Below are positions 34,301-45,028 of a stretch of DNA of 64,000 nt, in pieces. The notes below the pieces were generated by a model. It was not told where the DNA came from. It saw only the letters and a list, made by a program, of their open reading frames with translations, and did no database searches. Each line of letters starts with the position of its first letter. The stretch's first letter is position 1. This stretch comes from Ganoderma boninense (taxonomy: Eukaryota > Basidiomycota > Agaricomycetes > Polyporales > Polyporaceae): the NCBI GenBank assembly GCA_002900995.3, contig CM035306.1, positions 1,922,001 to 1,986,000 of the forward strand. Direction: 5' to 3'. A program made the position numbers and the translations under genes.

Positions 34301-35898
34301 CTGCAACACCGGACCAGTTGATTGCGCCTGCAAGATTGATCCAGTAGACTGAGGCTGCAGGATTGAAGGTTGGGTAGGCACGGTTGCAGAGGGAGGCGGG
34401 GAGTCATCCCAGAGGAGGTCTTTGATAGCTTCTGGGACAGCAGGTTGTGCAGCACCAGCACCCACCGAGCCACGCATTGAAGGAGGGATGAGCGACGTAG
34501 GAATGACGACCGGGATTTCCTTGCCAGCGAGCCTGCCCTGGATCAGGTGCATGGCGACCGCAAACCCATCCCGGGTGAGACGGCCATCGTTATTCAGGTC
34601 CGCAAGATCCCTAATATTGGTTGGTCAAGTCCAAATCACAACAAGGCAAATAAAAAGGGCGTACCAGACTTGAGCCAGAACCTCTTCTGGTAGCTTAGAT
34701 TGCAGCATGAATGGCACGGCGACATCACCCTCGATAAAGCCCCTCTTCTGCGGGTCAAGGCTTTCGAAAAGACGATCCGAACCGGCCTTCTCCTGTGGAG
34801 TGACGTCCCACTGCGCTCCAGTTGCTTGCTGCTGAATGAACGGAGAGTCGGTGGATATGGCAGACCGCGCGGGCAATGGGGGAGCCGCAGTGGACCTGAG
34901 AGGACCGGTGGTCTGAGGCTGTATTGACGAGAGTGTCTGGCCGGTCATTTGCGGCTGAATCTGCGAAAGGGCCTGCCCTGTGTACTGTGGTTGGACAGGA
35001 CGGCGAGAGAAGCTGCCGGTGTGAGATGGACTGGTGTGGCCGCTGTCACCAGTTGCTTGAGGGATGATGCCGTTCTGTGCCTGATCGTAGAGGAACGGCG
35101 GGAGAGTCGAGGGAATAGCTTGAAGTTGACCCGACATGGACGCTTGGATAAGGTACATGGCGATTGTGAAGTCGGTCGCGTCCAGAGAACCGCGGTTCTT
35201 GGTGTCAGCAAGCGACCTATGCGCAGCATTAGCGTGCTGAACAGGCGCTTTCGAATGCGACGCACCATATCTGCGAGAGTTTGTCGACGGGTAGTTTGGA
35301 TTTCACGAATACATCTCGTGCCTTCTCACCTGCAAACCAGCATTAGTGCGGCAGGCGCATATGATACAACGTTGCACTCGCCAGTTAACAAGCCATTGTT
35401 AGGATGGCAGCCGAGGAACAACTTCAGGAACTTGGCCTTGTCCTGAGGAGTGAGTGGAGGCAGGCCGGACACTGGCGGGGGAGGAGATTTGGCGGGGGCG
35501 ACATTGAAACTCGATGGAGCAGCGACGGGCGGCAAGCCCTCAATGCTGGGTAATGGACCCGCTGTTCAAGGGGTGAGGTAGGCATGCGCAGTCATCCGAA
35601 GCCCATGACGGGGAAGGTGCTCACGTTGGGACACCAATGCGTCTGAGACCTTCTCGCCGCGCTGCGCATGCCCTAAGAGGCGTACTGCAATACCGACCCC
35701 TTTACGAGTGAGCACGCCGTTGTTGTCCTCGTCTGCGACGTTCCAGATTTCGGCGAGTACGGTGGGGGAGAGCTTCGAACCGCCGAAGATCTTGACGGCG
35801 GCATCTCCGGTAATGACGCCAATCTTCTGGGTGTCGGCCTGGGCGAATATGTGGTTGATGAGGGCAACCTCTGCCGGGGTTGGGGTGAACTTGGACAT
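31343..35898 (-). CDS. EDE1: EDE1: three EH domains, coiled coil, UBA
   Basis: Early-arriving endocytic scaffold (Eps15 homologue) that starts clathrin-coated pits. Start at 35898: MSKFTPTPAEVALINHIFAQ. EH1 (KIFGGSKLSPTVLAEIWNVA, DEDNNGVLTRKGVGIAVRLL), EH2 (PLTPQDKAKFLKLFLG, DATDFTIAMYLIQA) and EH3 (LFESLDPQKRGFIEGDVAVP, NDGRLTRDGFAVAMHLIQ) are separated by Pro/Gln linkers with repeated QPQxTGQ-like units near 34880-35000. A coiled coil runs at about 33450-34120 (AELEKLRKEAKQQKGLLAIA). A long Ala/Pro/Ser region with repeated FDDAFG/FDSAFDD motifs at 32000-32750 follows. The C-terminal UBA is DDVEAVKTLCGMGFSRTQAV with ALEEHGYDVQRALNSLL. The last junction is read as a short intron giving LLGAQ; without it the end would be 28 codons downstream, at PLGC. 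Confidence 0.93.
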
Positions 35899-36801
35899 GG
35901 GGAATAAGTTAGAGCTAGGGCATGCGTTGGCCGGAGATGTGAGCTTGTGGGTCCGAGTCCAAGCTGACGTCCATCAGCGTCTCCTCCCGAGCCTCAGCCC
36001 CCGTGGGAACTCCCTCCCCACAGCCGCCCGCGTATGCGTAAACGCTTACATACCTCCGGTCCGGATCCGCCATTGTACTTGGTCCGCTGCACACATGCAT
36101 GCGCATACACCATAGTCGCCAATCGAGGATGCAGAAACTAGAGACGATGCTATTGGCAACGACAACGACCGGACAACCCAGACGACTACCTACTCCTACG
36201 CACAACAGCGTGCAAATATAATACGCAATGCATAGGCCTTCAGCCCTGAGCAATCGGGTGCGCATGTGAGACCACCTACGGATCATGCTGGGGACGATAG
36301 CTATCTAACTCGGAACCTACCTAACTACCTACTGTGGTATGCGGATGTGATGCAATGCAACTATGGAATGTTTGGCCTTCAGCCAAGATGATCAAACTGC
36401 GATGGAAGACTGTCCCCTGATGCGAGCAGATAGCGTAATGTGAACAGACAGCCCAGGGACGGGAACGAGAGAGAAAGAGAGAGAGGAGAGTGGCAAAACG
36501 AAGGGGACAGCTTCCATGATGGGGGACACAGGTGGGCGATGAGGGAGAGAAACAGGTGACGCGACGATAAAAGACGGGGATTATACTATAAATGATGAAT
36601 GGAGTAGAGTCAACTAAAACAACAGGACTGGCGGCAGGACGGAGGACCATGTATACGTTATGTGATTTGTACGCGGCGTGTGGATGTGTGATGTGACTGT
36701 CCTTGCAAGAAGACGAGTGACGGGGAGACAATAACATAAAATCAAAAAAGAAGGATGTTTGGAGCTGAATTTGGTATGCATGTGCGACGGTGTCCAGTGG
36801 A
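35899..36801. other. Intergenic: EDE1 promoter and nucleoporin 3' flank
   Basis: About 900 bp. A GA-rich run lies near 36465-36490. A long minus-strand frame that starts in the nucleoporin coding region (36321-37748) is a shadow of its biased codons. No gene seen here. Confidence 0.45.
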
Positions 36802-39800
36802 CTACCGAATTCTTCCACCCCGATTACGGGTCGGAAGCTTCTTGATCTGCCTTGCGCCGGATGTGACTTGCTGAGGCGCGGCAGATCCAATCGTGAAACC
36901 CACTCCTCCCCCTGACACAGGCAGCGGAGGCGCCGCGCCGAAGGGCGAGGACGGAGTTTGGGTAGCGGAGCTTTGTGCTCCGAAGGAGAATGCAGGGCCA
37001 CCCGACGAGCCAGGAGGCTGTGGGAGTCCAGTGTTGCCGTTAGCAGGAGACGCGGGCTGGCTGCCGAACGCGAACGGGTTCGATGGTGTAGTCGCGGAGG
37101 TGGGGGTGATCCCAAAGGTGAAAGGGTTAGACGACGGTTGACCGAACGTCGAGGGACTCGCTGGTTGCGAACCGATACCAGCGGAGGGTTGTCCGAACCC
37201 ACCAGTCGCGCCGCCACTGGACGCACCGAAGGAGAATGGCGACGTGCTCGTTGGAACACTGGCAGCCTGACCGAAAGGAGCAGGGGAGCCAAATGGTGCG
37301 GGGGATATGGGCGATTGCACATTCTCCGTGGGCTTCGATCCGAAAGCAAATGGAGACGAGGAGGCACTTTGGCCAAACCCTCCGAAAGTCGAAACAGGCT
37401 TGACTTCCAGCTTCGTTTCGGTCTTGTTGCTGAACGCGAAGGGGCCGGAGGAGGTGTGACTCGGCTGCCCAAACGGCCCAGGTGCCGAAGCGCTTGGGGC
37501 GCCGAACGAGAACCCTGTTGACCCGTTGATATCCATGCCGCCGCCCCGAGTCGGGCTCTCTTCCATACGCATCTCCTGCTCCTTCTGTGGTGGAGTGATC
37601 GGGCGAGCAGGGGCTGATGAACCGAACGTGAAAGGCTTTGGCACATCACCACCATTGCTACCAATGGAAGGGCCTCCAAAGAGTGTGGTAGGTGCAGAAA
37701 CGGAAGGTGTAGTCGGCGCCCCGAAGGAGAACGCGGGCTTGTTGTCAACTGGTGTAGTCACAGGAGGTGTGGCCGGTGCAACACCAAACGAGAACGGAGT
37801 CTTCGCAGGCGTTGCAGGAGATGCAGCGGGAGATGCTGTTGAAGCGAACGTAAACCCGCCGGTGCCTCCAGTTGATGTGGAAGGGAAAAGTGGCTTGGGC
37901 GCTTCGACGGTGGCAGCAGGAGTGGACGGAGACGGCGTCCCAAAGGAGAAGGCTGGCTTGGGAGCCTCAGTCTGGCTAGCGCCGAAAGGCGAAGGAGACG
38001 ACACCGGAGGGGGTGCGAAGAGCGACGACTTAGCAGGCTCGCTGGCACCAAACAGCGGTCTAGCCTCCGAAGCCTTCGCAGCCTCAACCTTGGTTTGGCC
38101 AAATGTAAACGGTGCCGGAGAAGGGGACGCAGCTGGAGCGGCTGGCGTGGTGGGTTTGACGACTGGCGCTCCGAAACTGAACGTCAGACTGGCTGGCGCA
38201 GTGCTCGTATCAGCCGCCTTAATCACCGGGGCACCGAAGGAGAACGGTAAGCTGGCAGGAGCCGACACTTTCGCCTCCGGTGCAGTTTCGTTGGCAGGAG
38301 CTGGATTAGAAAAGAGAGACGGCGTGGGCTGAGCTACTGTGGTGTCCTTGACCTGACCAATGGACGCAAACGAGAAACCAGACGTAGGACCCGGCGTACT
38401 GATAGCAGGTGCAGGTGCAGGGCTGGATGCAGGCGATGCAAATGAGAATGAGGAAGCCGTCACAGTCTTGGCAGCCTCTGTAGTAGTGGTCGCAGGCGTC
38501 TCCTTGGGGGCGGCGGATGGCGCAAATGAGGGGAGACCAGTGAAGAGCGGAGGCGGCGCAGCGGGCTTTGCTTCTTCCTTGGATTGTACAACAGGCGCCG
38601 GGGGTGAAGCAGGGGGTGCAATCGTGACACCTGGCTTGGAGAACACCGACGAGGTCGCAAAAAAGTTGGGAATTGACGTCGAGGTGGTCGAGCCATTCAC
38701 AGTGGTAGCATCGGCGGTGGGCTTCGTGGGAGCGGGGCTCGGAGGTATGAGCGAGATCGAAGGAACCGACGGGATAGTCTTCGCGGGAGTTGTAGGAGCA
38801 GGTTCAGAAGCCTTCACTGTGAGGCTCTCATTGATGGCCTGGGCTGATTCAGGGCCCGGCGGGGGCGTCTTCGGTGGCTGGGCAAATGAGAAGGGCTGCC
38901 CGAGACCAGAGGGGGCGGCAGAGGGGGCTGCGATCGGGTTCCCGAAAGAGAATGGAAGGGCAGAAATCGGCGGCTCCTTCGCGTTGCTAGAGTCGTGCAG
39001 AACAGGCGCCTTCTGTATGGTAGTCAGCATCTCGACGTCCTCGCATAAACCGCAACAACAAAGAACACATGTATAACTCACATCCTGGGCAAATGTGAAA
39101 CCCTTCGGACTTTCAAAGAGCGTAGGAAGCTTCTTTGGCTCCTCCTCGCGAGACTCCTCGTTTGCTTCTTCTCCTTCGTCCTCGTCAAACGCAGCAGAGA
39201 ACCGATTCTTCGCCTTCGAGACAGGGCGTGCAATGTGGTTGCGCGAAGTACGCGTGCGTCCAACACGGAGCGAAGACTGCTCGCGACCGCCAACCGGGCG
39301 AGAAGACGGGGCCGGTGCCGCAGGGGGCGATGGGAGGCTAGGTGTCTCCTTTGTTGCCTCGAATGTACCTTTCTCAACGACCTGCTGCGCCACTTCATCT
39401 TGGTCTTCTTCGATTGCATTTTCACGCTCCTTCTCAAGCTCTACCTGTTCCTCACGCTTACGGCGTGCAAGCATCTTCTTCATGCCGCCGCGGCCAGCGT
39501 AAGGCTTGGGTGCGATCTCTTCGACTTTCTCCTTCTTCTTACCCTTCCTCTCAGCCGTGCCGAGACGTGGCTTATGTGCCCGGTCGCTGTCGGAGCGCAT
39601 CAAAACGGGCGCATGCGCCTTCCTTGGCTTGAACATGTCGGGAAGCGCTCCCGCTCCATGGAGACGAGACGGCAACAGCGGGGTCTTGTACACGTCTAGA
39701 TCAATGAGAGCCTTTTCTGCAGCATTGATGGGCAGGGAGTATGCTATGGCGGCGAAGTCTGTCAGCGACTGAGGCTGAGGTAGAGACAGCAAAAAATACA

Positions 39801-40791
39801 CACAAGGAGAGTCGTTTTCAGCGATTGCACCCGGACGAGCGCCGAGGAAGAGTCCGCTGTGCTGGCGCATGGGCGATCGACTCTGCGGAAAACGGTTACG
39901 ATCTGATAAGCCCACTACAATGTGTCTTTCACGCACAACCCGCCCCTTGGCCTCAGCGAGGGAACCAAGGGTAGTAATGTCTTGTCCTCCCTGGCCTTGG
40001 GCTGCCTGCAGAGGCGGCTTGACGAACTGTGGTTTAGACATAAGCGCCGCCAACGGCGGGGGCTCCGAGCCATCTCGCTCCTTGTGGCGGACATTTGGGC
40101 CGAAGGTCTGCCCGGTCGGCTGAGGTGTAAGAGAGTTCCTGGCGCGAAGCTGGAAGGGATCGCGGCGGGACGGGGACATGGTAACATCACGCGTGGCGGA
40201 CCCAAGTTGGCCGTCCTCCATGGAAACGTCGCGAGAGAGCGATAACGCACGATATTGAGGAGGATCCATTGACTGGGTCCGTTGCGCAGAGATGAACTGG
40301 CCGGGGGCTATGATCCCTGCAGGGGAGGCCGTCCGACGAGCAGGATGTGCACCCTGAACAGTGGGGATGGATAAGGGTGCAACCATTGAGGAGGAGCGAC
40401 CATGGCCAGGTTGGGCACCGGAGCGGTTACGAGTTCCAAGTGGCCTGGAAAGGAGGTTGTCGGGCACATCGAGGTAGCCCGTGGTAGAACGCGGCGCGAG
40501 CTGCGGCAGAGGCATGGAGGGCTCGGGGCTGTCGACCCTCTTGCGCTTCGCGCTAGGCTGATCCTCATGGTAGGTACCTTCATCCTCGAGGATGGGGTTG
40601 GTGATATTGCGACCGCGCTTGCCAGATAGGTTCTCCTGGTCGTCGTAGGAGGTAAACCAGGCGAGGGGCGCGGAGACGATGTTTTTGAGGGCCCCGATTA
40701 GAGATCCAGAGCGAGCCAACTGCCCGCGAGGAGGGCGGCGACGACCATGTTGAGCACGGGGAGAGTCTCTAGAGAGGAGGTAGGGGGGCAT
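36802..40791 (-). CDS. FG-repeat nucleoporin of the Nup1/Nup60/Nup153 group
   Basis: Nuclear-basket nucleoporin. The N-terminus carries Arg-rich GRRRPPRGQLARS and an amphipathic helix SLIGALKNIVSAPLAWF, the membrane-binding type found in Nup1/Nup60. A second region has TPLLPSRLHGAGALP and basic FKPRKAHAPVL. From about 38980 to 36850 there are dozens of FG units in FSFG, FAFG and FGxP forms, separated by Ser/Pro/Ala spacers, which bind karyopherins. The end SGARQIKKLPTRNRGGRIR is basic and resembles an importin-docking tail. The frame is open over the whole 3,990 nt, but two stretches look like introns: about 45 nt near 39740-39800 (joining DSP to YFAAIAYS) and about 69 nt near 39010-39080. 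Both are multiples of three and stop-free. Assignment below family level is uncertain. Confidence 0.85.
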   Translation of the reverse strand: MPPYLLSRDSPRAQHGRRRPPRGQLARSGSLIGALKNIVSAPLAWFTSYDDQENLSGKRGRNITNPILEDEGTYHEDQPSAKRKRVDSPEPSMPLPQLAPRSTTGYLDVPDNLLSRPLGTRNRSGAQPGHGRSSSMVAPLSIPTVQGAHPARRTASPAGIIAPGQFISAQRTQSMDPPQYRALSLSRDVSMEDGQLGSATRDVTMSPSRRDPFQLRARNSLTPQPTGQTFGPNVRHKERDGSEPPPLAALMSKPQFVKPPLQAAQGQGGQDITTLGSLAEAKGRVVRERHIVVGLSDRNRFPQSRSPMRQHSGLFLGARPGAIAENDSPCVYFLLSLPQPQSLTDFAAIAYSLPINAAEKALIDLDVYKTPLLPSRLHGAGALPDMFKPRKAHAPVLMRSDSDRAHKPRLGTAERKGKKKEKVEEIAPKPYAGRGGMKKMLARRKREEQVELEKERENAIEEDQDEVAQQVVEKGTFEATKETPSLPSPPAAPAPSSRPVGGREQSSLRVGRTRTSRNHIARPVSKAKNRFSAAFDEDEGEEANEESREEEPKKLPTLFESPKGFTFAQDVSYTCVLCCCGLCEDVEMLTTIQKAPVLHDSSNAKEPPISALPFSFGNPIAAPSAAPSGLGQPFSFAQPPKTPPPGPESAQAINESLTVKASEPAPTTPAKTIPSVPSISLIPPSPAPTKPTADATTVNGSTTSTSIPNFFATSSVFSKPGVTIAPPASPPAPVVQSKEEAKPAAPPPLFTGLPSFAPSAAPKETPATTTTEAAKTVTASSFSFASPASSPAPAPAISTPGPTSGFSFASIGQVKDTTVAQPTPSLFSNPAPANETAPEAKVSAPASLPFSFGAPVIKAADTSTAPASLTFSFGAPVVKPTTPAAPAASPSPAPFTFGQTKVEAAKASEARPLFGASEPAKSSLFAPPPVSSPSPFGASQTEAPKPAFSFGTPSPSTPAATVEAPKPLFPSTSTGGTGGFTFASTASPAASPATPAKTPFSFGVAPATPPVTTPVDNKPAFSFGAPTTPSVSAPTTLFGGPSIGSNGGDVPKPFTFGSSAPARPITPPQKEQEMRMEESPTRGGGMDINGSTGFSFGAPSASAPGPFGQPSHTSSGPFAFSNKTETKLEVKPVSTFGGFGQSASSSPFAFGSKPTENVQSPISPAPFGSPAPFGQAASVPTSTSPFSFGASSGGATGGFGQPSAGIGSQPASPSTFGQPSSNPFTFGITPTSATTPSNPFAFGSQPASPANGNTGLPQPPGSSGGPAFSFGAQSSATQTPSSPFGAAPPLPVSGGGVGFTIGSAAPQQVTSGARQIKKLPTRNRGGRIR

Positions 40792-41064
40792 CGAGCCAGT
40801 GGCGGATGCGAGACAAGGGTGAGCAAAGACAAGCTGCCCTCCTCCAGAGCGCTGTGGCCAAGCGCAGATCAGCCCTCTCCAGTCACTCCCCAGGCCCTCC
40901 CGCGGCTCCGCCCGTCACACATCAGTCGCCCGTGACCGCCCGTGACGCACGCGCTCCGTCGCGCCTGCACGCGTCGTCTTGTTCTGCGGCCTTGTCTGCG
41001 CCACGCAGCCTGCTTTGTTCCTTATCGTCTCGCTGTTCTCGTGACTCCTGCCGTCGTCCAGAAC
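40792..41064. promoter_or_regulatory. Short divergent promoter, nucleoporin / gamma-tubulin
   Basis: Only 273 bp separate the two start codons, so the promoters must overlap or be shared. No TATA box is visible; the sequence is GC-rich, as for housekeeping genes. Confidence 0.4.
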
Positions 41065-43068
41065 ATGCCCCGCGAAATCGTCACGGTCCAGCTGGGCCAG
41101 TGCGGCAACCAAAGTGCGGATTCCACCAGTCACGCGCAACACCAACCCTGACTCGCGTTCTAAGTGGGTTCCGTCTACTGGCAGAGGCTATGCGCTGAGC
41201 ACGGCATTAACAAGGAGGGCATTCTCGAAGACTGGGCCACCGAGGGCGGTGATAGGAAAGATGTGTTCTTCTACCAGGCAGACGACGAGCACTACATTCC
41301 TCGAGCTATTCTAGTCGACCTTGAGCCCAGAGTACGTGTACCAGCCCATGTACTTCTCTCTCGGACAGTTGACAAAGTCTTTCTGTTTCCAAAAGGTCAT
41401 CAATGGAATCCTTTCATCACCATTTGCAAACCTCTACAATCCGGAGAACATATTTCTCTCCAAAGATGGTGGAGGTGCCGGAAATAACTGGGCTCAAGGC
41501 TACTCCGCCGGCGAACGGATTTACGAGGAGGTCATGGAGATGGTGGACAGAGAGGCCGAAGGAAGCGATTCATTAGAGGTGCGGTCTATTTTCCTCGCGC
41601 TCGTGGAGTAATGGCAGCATTGACAACCAAGCCAAGGGGTTCATGCTCATGCACTCAATAGCGGGAGGCACAGGATCAGGTGTCGGCTCCTTCCTGCTAG
41701 AGCGACTGAACGACAAATTCCCCAAGAAACTCATCCAAACCTATTCGGTATTCCCGAATGCACAAGAAGGCGACGTTGTCGTGCAACCATACAATGCCCT
41801 TCTGACCCTGAAGCGACTCACGAACCACGCTGACTCTGTGGTTGTGTTGGATAACGGCGCGCTGACTCGTATATCCGCCGATCGACTTCATGTTCAAACG
41901 CCAAGCTTTGACCAGACAAATCAACTAGTGAGAATTTGTCCTCGATTTCACAGAGTTGTAGCGGGCGTAACGAGGCAGTGTTCTAGGTTGCGACTGTGAT
42001 GGCTGCCAGTACCCAAACACTACGATATCCCGGCTACATGAACAACGACCTGGTTGGAATCATCGCATCCCTCATCCCCACACCAAGATGTCACTTCCTC
42101 ATGACATCATATACACCTTTCACGAGCGACCAAATTGACAAGGTTCGACCGCATACATCGTTTTCCTCTCATGATACTCAGAGCTTCTGCAGGCAAAGCC
42201 AATTCGTCGCACAACAGTTCTCGACGTCATGCGACGTCTATTGCAGCCCAAAAACATGATGGTTTCGACAACGCCGAGCAAGACTGCCTGTTACATCTCC
42301 ATCCTGAATATCATCCAGGGCGATGTTGACCCAACAGATGTGCGTAGACAATGATACGCCCGACCATCTGAAACGGTCCATTGATGCCGGCGTGCCCCTT
42401 CAGGTCCACCAATCCCTCCTACGGATCCGAGAGCGGCAATTGGCGAATTTCATACCTTGGGGTCCCGCATCCATCCAAGTTGCCCTCACGCGCAGGTCGC
42501 CATATGTGCAGACTAACCACCGCGTTAGTGGGCTTATGCTCGCCAACCACACCAGTGTTGCTTCGGTTCGTCCCCTTCTGCGCGCTTTCGATGTCTATGG
42601 ACCCCCGACGTCTTGCTAATCCGATCGCGGTCGATAATGCAACAGCTCTTCAAGCGGATGATCGACCAGTTCGATCGGTTGCGGCGCCGCAACGCGTTCG
42701 TCGAGCAGTATAAGAAGGAAAAAATATTCCAAGACGGGCTAGAGGAGTTCGATGACGCGAGGTAAGTCCACATTCCCCCTTTCTTCCGCATCGTTCTTTT
42801 TCCGTGCGTGGGCCGACTTCCTTGCCTTTTCCACAGGGCGACAGCTGAGGAGCTACTCAAAGAGTACAAAGCATGCGAAAGCCCAGACTACATCACATAT
42901 GTGCGTGCCTTTATTCCAGTTTATCCGTTTGCTGTCTTCTTGCAGGCCTATGCGGTGCTCGGTCGTGATCTCAGGCGTCAATTTCCTTCCGCAGTGCGAT
43001 ATGCTGACCATTTCCCTGTTCTTTTTTTGTGGAAACAGGGATCCGGAGATGCAGAACAGCCGGCGTGA
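41065..43068 (+). CDS. TUB4: Gamma-tubulin
   Basis: Nucleates microtubules at the spindle pole body as part of the gamma-tubulin complex. Start at 41065: [16 protein letters not shown], spliced to [15 protein letters not shown]. Then [58 protein letters not shown], the GTP-binding signature [38 protein letters not shown] and [20 protein letters not shown]. The C-terminus reads [37 protein letters not shown] and ends GDAEQPA after the last intron. Insertions and the PWGPAS region separate it from alpha- and beta-tubulin. At least nine exons with 50-80 nt introns. Confidence 0.95.
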
Positions 43069-43688
43069 TTTCATGAGCGGGCTAAGTAGGCTGGGCCTTG
43101 TTGCGACTGATGTTCTGGCGCGCCGCGCATACTTCTACGAGATATATCTGTATCGTGTGGTCTACCTACCTTGTTGTATTCTAGCGTGCATTCTTTTTAT
43201 CGATGATGCTATCGTGCTGTGGCCCGTCTCTGCATTCCGCGTTGCAGATCCGACAAATTACAGTGTCGGAGATCAAGCATGCGTTGGAAATGATGAAGCT
43301 CCCGGCGATAAAACTTATATCCCCACTACAGGAACACCTAGGTTGCCATATGTGCTGTACTGCATCCACGCTCTACCGCACGTCTACCTTAATTATCGCA
43401 ATACCGGTAACCTGGTGGCGATATTTTTGGCCCTTACATGATGTTCATTGGTAGCACACCACGAGTGATGAATGGACAGTCAAAGGATACAATTGCAAGG
43501 ACGATTAAGTGGTGCGACGAAAACTCTAGTAAAAACAAGACGCATGCATCAGGACATCGACAGTACAACGTGCCTCTTTCCCACCCTCGGGCTCCAGAAC
43601 GAGAAAGGTAGAGAGAGCAGGCGAGAGAGGCACGACAAAGCGGGAGGCGAGAGTGCGTCGTAGGGGAGGTGAGCATGGAGGGGCGAGC
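43069..43688. other. Convergent 3' flanks, gamma-tubulin / MBF1
   Basis: About 620 bp between convergent genes. Only short open frames on either strand; nothing recognised. Confidence 0.4.
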
Positions 43689-44475
43689 CTACGACTTCTT
43701 CGGCCCCCCCAGCGGCTTCCCAATGTCGTTGCCACGGAGCTTCACACCGAGCACACGCTCCAGCTTGCTCAGGATCTGTGGGTTAGGGATCGCGCGACCA
43801 GCTTCGTAGTCCTGGAGGACCGAGGGCTTCTCGTTGATCTTCTGCGCCACGTCCTTCTGCGAGAGCTGCTTCTCCATCCGCGCTGTCTGCATGGCCTGTG
43901 TTAAACACGGAGGGTGATTTGTCAGCCGACCTGCTCAAACATGACGGATGAGAAAGTGAAAGCAGCGCCACATACCTTGCCGACGGCGGGGGTGACCTTC
44001 GACGGGGGCGCGACCTCGTTGTCGCGGTCGAGCTTCGCAATCTTCTGGTGGTCCGTTCCTATGCACGGAACACAGCATAGCAAGAAAAACAGCAAACGAA
44101 GTATGAGCAACGGAGCAATCCTGCTGGAAGCAGTTGGGTGATGGGGATCGGGGGCGGAGGCGCACCTTGATGGGCCTTGTTCAAGCCGGCAGTCACCTTC
44201 TTGTCCGTCCCGACGACGGCACCTGCCCTACGAGCCTGCAGCGCAAATTCGCGTTCTCCATCAATCACACGAAGGCTGCGCAGTGTACACCCAAGATGAA
44301 GAAATACGCACGGCTGCAAAAAGGGACAAATGCACTTGGTCAACAGCCTGACCTCTGAAATAAAGTGCACAGGAAGGAAAGGCATACCATTTAGATCAGA
44401 GGTATTGCGGGTGACCTTTGCGGCCTTGGCCTTCTGGCCGATGACGGTCTTGCTGTCCCATTCGATGTTAGACAT
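43689..44475 (-). CDS. MBF1: Multiprotein-bridging factor 1 (MBF1)
   Basis: Conserved coactivator that bridges TBP and bZIP factors, and also guards reading frame at stalled ribosomes. Start at 44475: [20 protein letters not shown], then [45 protein letters not shown] and the HTH domain [60 protein letters not shown]. About 150 residues, the family norm. Exon 1 (44388-44475) ends in the first base of a codon and exon 3 (from 44235) begins at a codon start, so they cannot be joined directly. A 2-nt exon at 44312-44313 repairs the frame and restores the conserved N-A-A-R-R. A TATATAAG box lies 122 bp upstream, fitting a highly expressed gene. Confidence 0.93.
44312..44313 (-). other. Candidate 2-nt micro-exon of MBF1
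   Basis: Minus-strand order: donor GTATGC (44387), acceptor TTTTTGCAG, the two bases CC, donor GTGCGT, acceptor GCGCTGCAG (44236). Introns of 74 and 76 nt result, matching neighbouring introns; one undivided intron would be 152 nt and shift the frame. The codon GCC then gives the first Ala of NAARRAG. Confidence 0.6.
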
Positions 44476-45028
44476 CTTCTATAGGCGATATGATACGATA
44501 GTGGGTATGAGAGGGGTCTGACAGGCGGTCTATGGATGAGAGGCGTGAGGGACGTGGACAGCGTGGTGGAGGACTTGCTCGTCTAAACGCTGCTCCCTTA
44601 TATACAGGGCGCTTGTTTTGGGCGTCTCTGAGTCACTCTCGGAACAGGTGGGGCAAGGGCGGGGGAACAGCCTTGCCCCGCCTCCGTCACTTGCAAGTCA
44701 TTTGTGACTTCGGACTCTCTTGACTGTCGGCTGAGAGAAGGCGTTGAGAATGCGTTCAACTGTCAGCGACTGTTGGTTTAGTGCAAGATGAGCGAGGATG
44801 AGTTAGATTATTCACGCGGGTCGATCCTGTTCACGAAGGGTCTAGAAATGTTGCCATTGAGGCGTACGAAGATGACGTAATGCTGCAGCATACTTATAGG
44901 AATGGATGTGCGAGAGTGTATATACAGTAGGTTGTATCCAAGTTGTATCCAGATCGTCTATGTTCCCAGTGCCCCGCCAGACAGCGAATTTGTTGCCACC
45001 GATTTGATTCCGTGAGTCATGCCATGCG
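44476..45028. other. Intergenic: MBF1 promoter and MET8 3' flank
   Basis: 553 bp. Apart from the TATA box it contains a TGTATCCAAGT direct repeat at about 44934-44950. No coding frame supported. Confidence 0.4.
44597..44604 (-). promoter_or_regulatory. TATA box of MBF1
   Basis: TATATAAG on the minus strand, 122 bp before the start codon and flanked by GC-rich DNA. It is the best TATA match near any start in the window. Confidence 0.65.

Noticed and set aside
36321..37748. 475-codon open frame on the minus strand
   Set aside because: It lies mostly inside the nucleoporin coding region in another frame; Ser/Arg/Leu-rich composition is what FG-repeat codons give when shifted, and the rest is intergenic.
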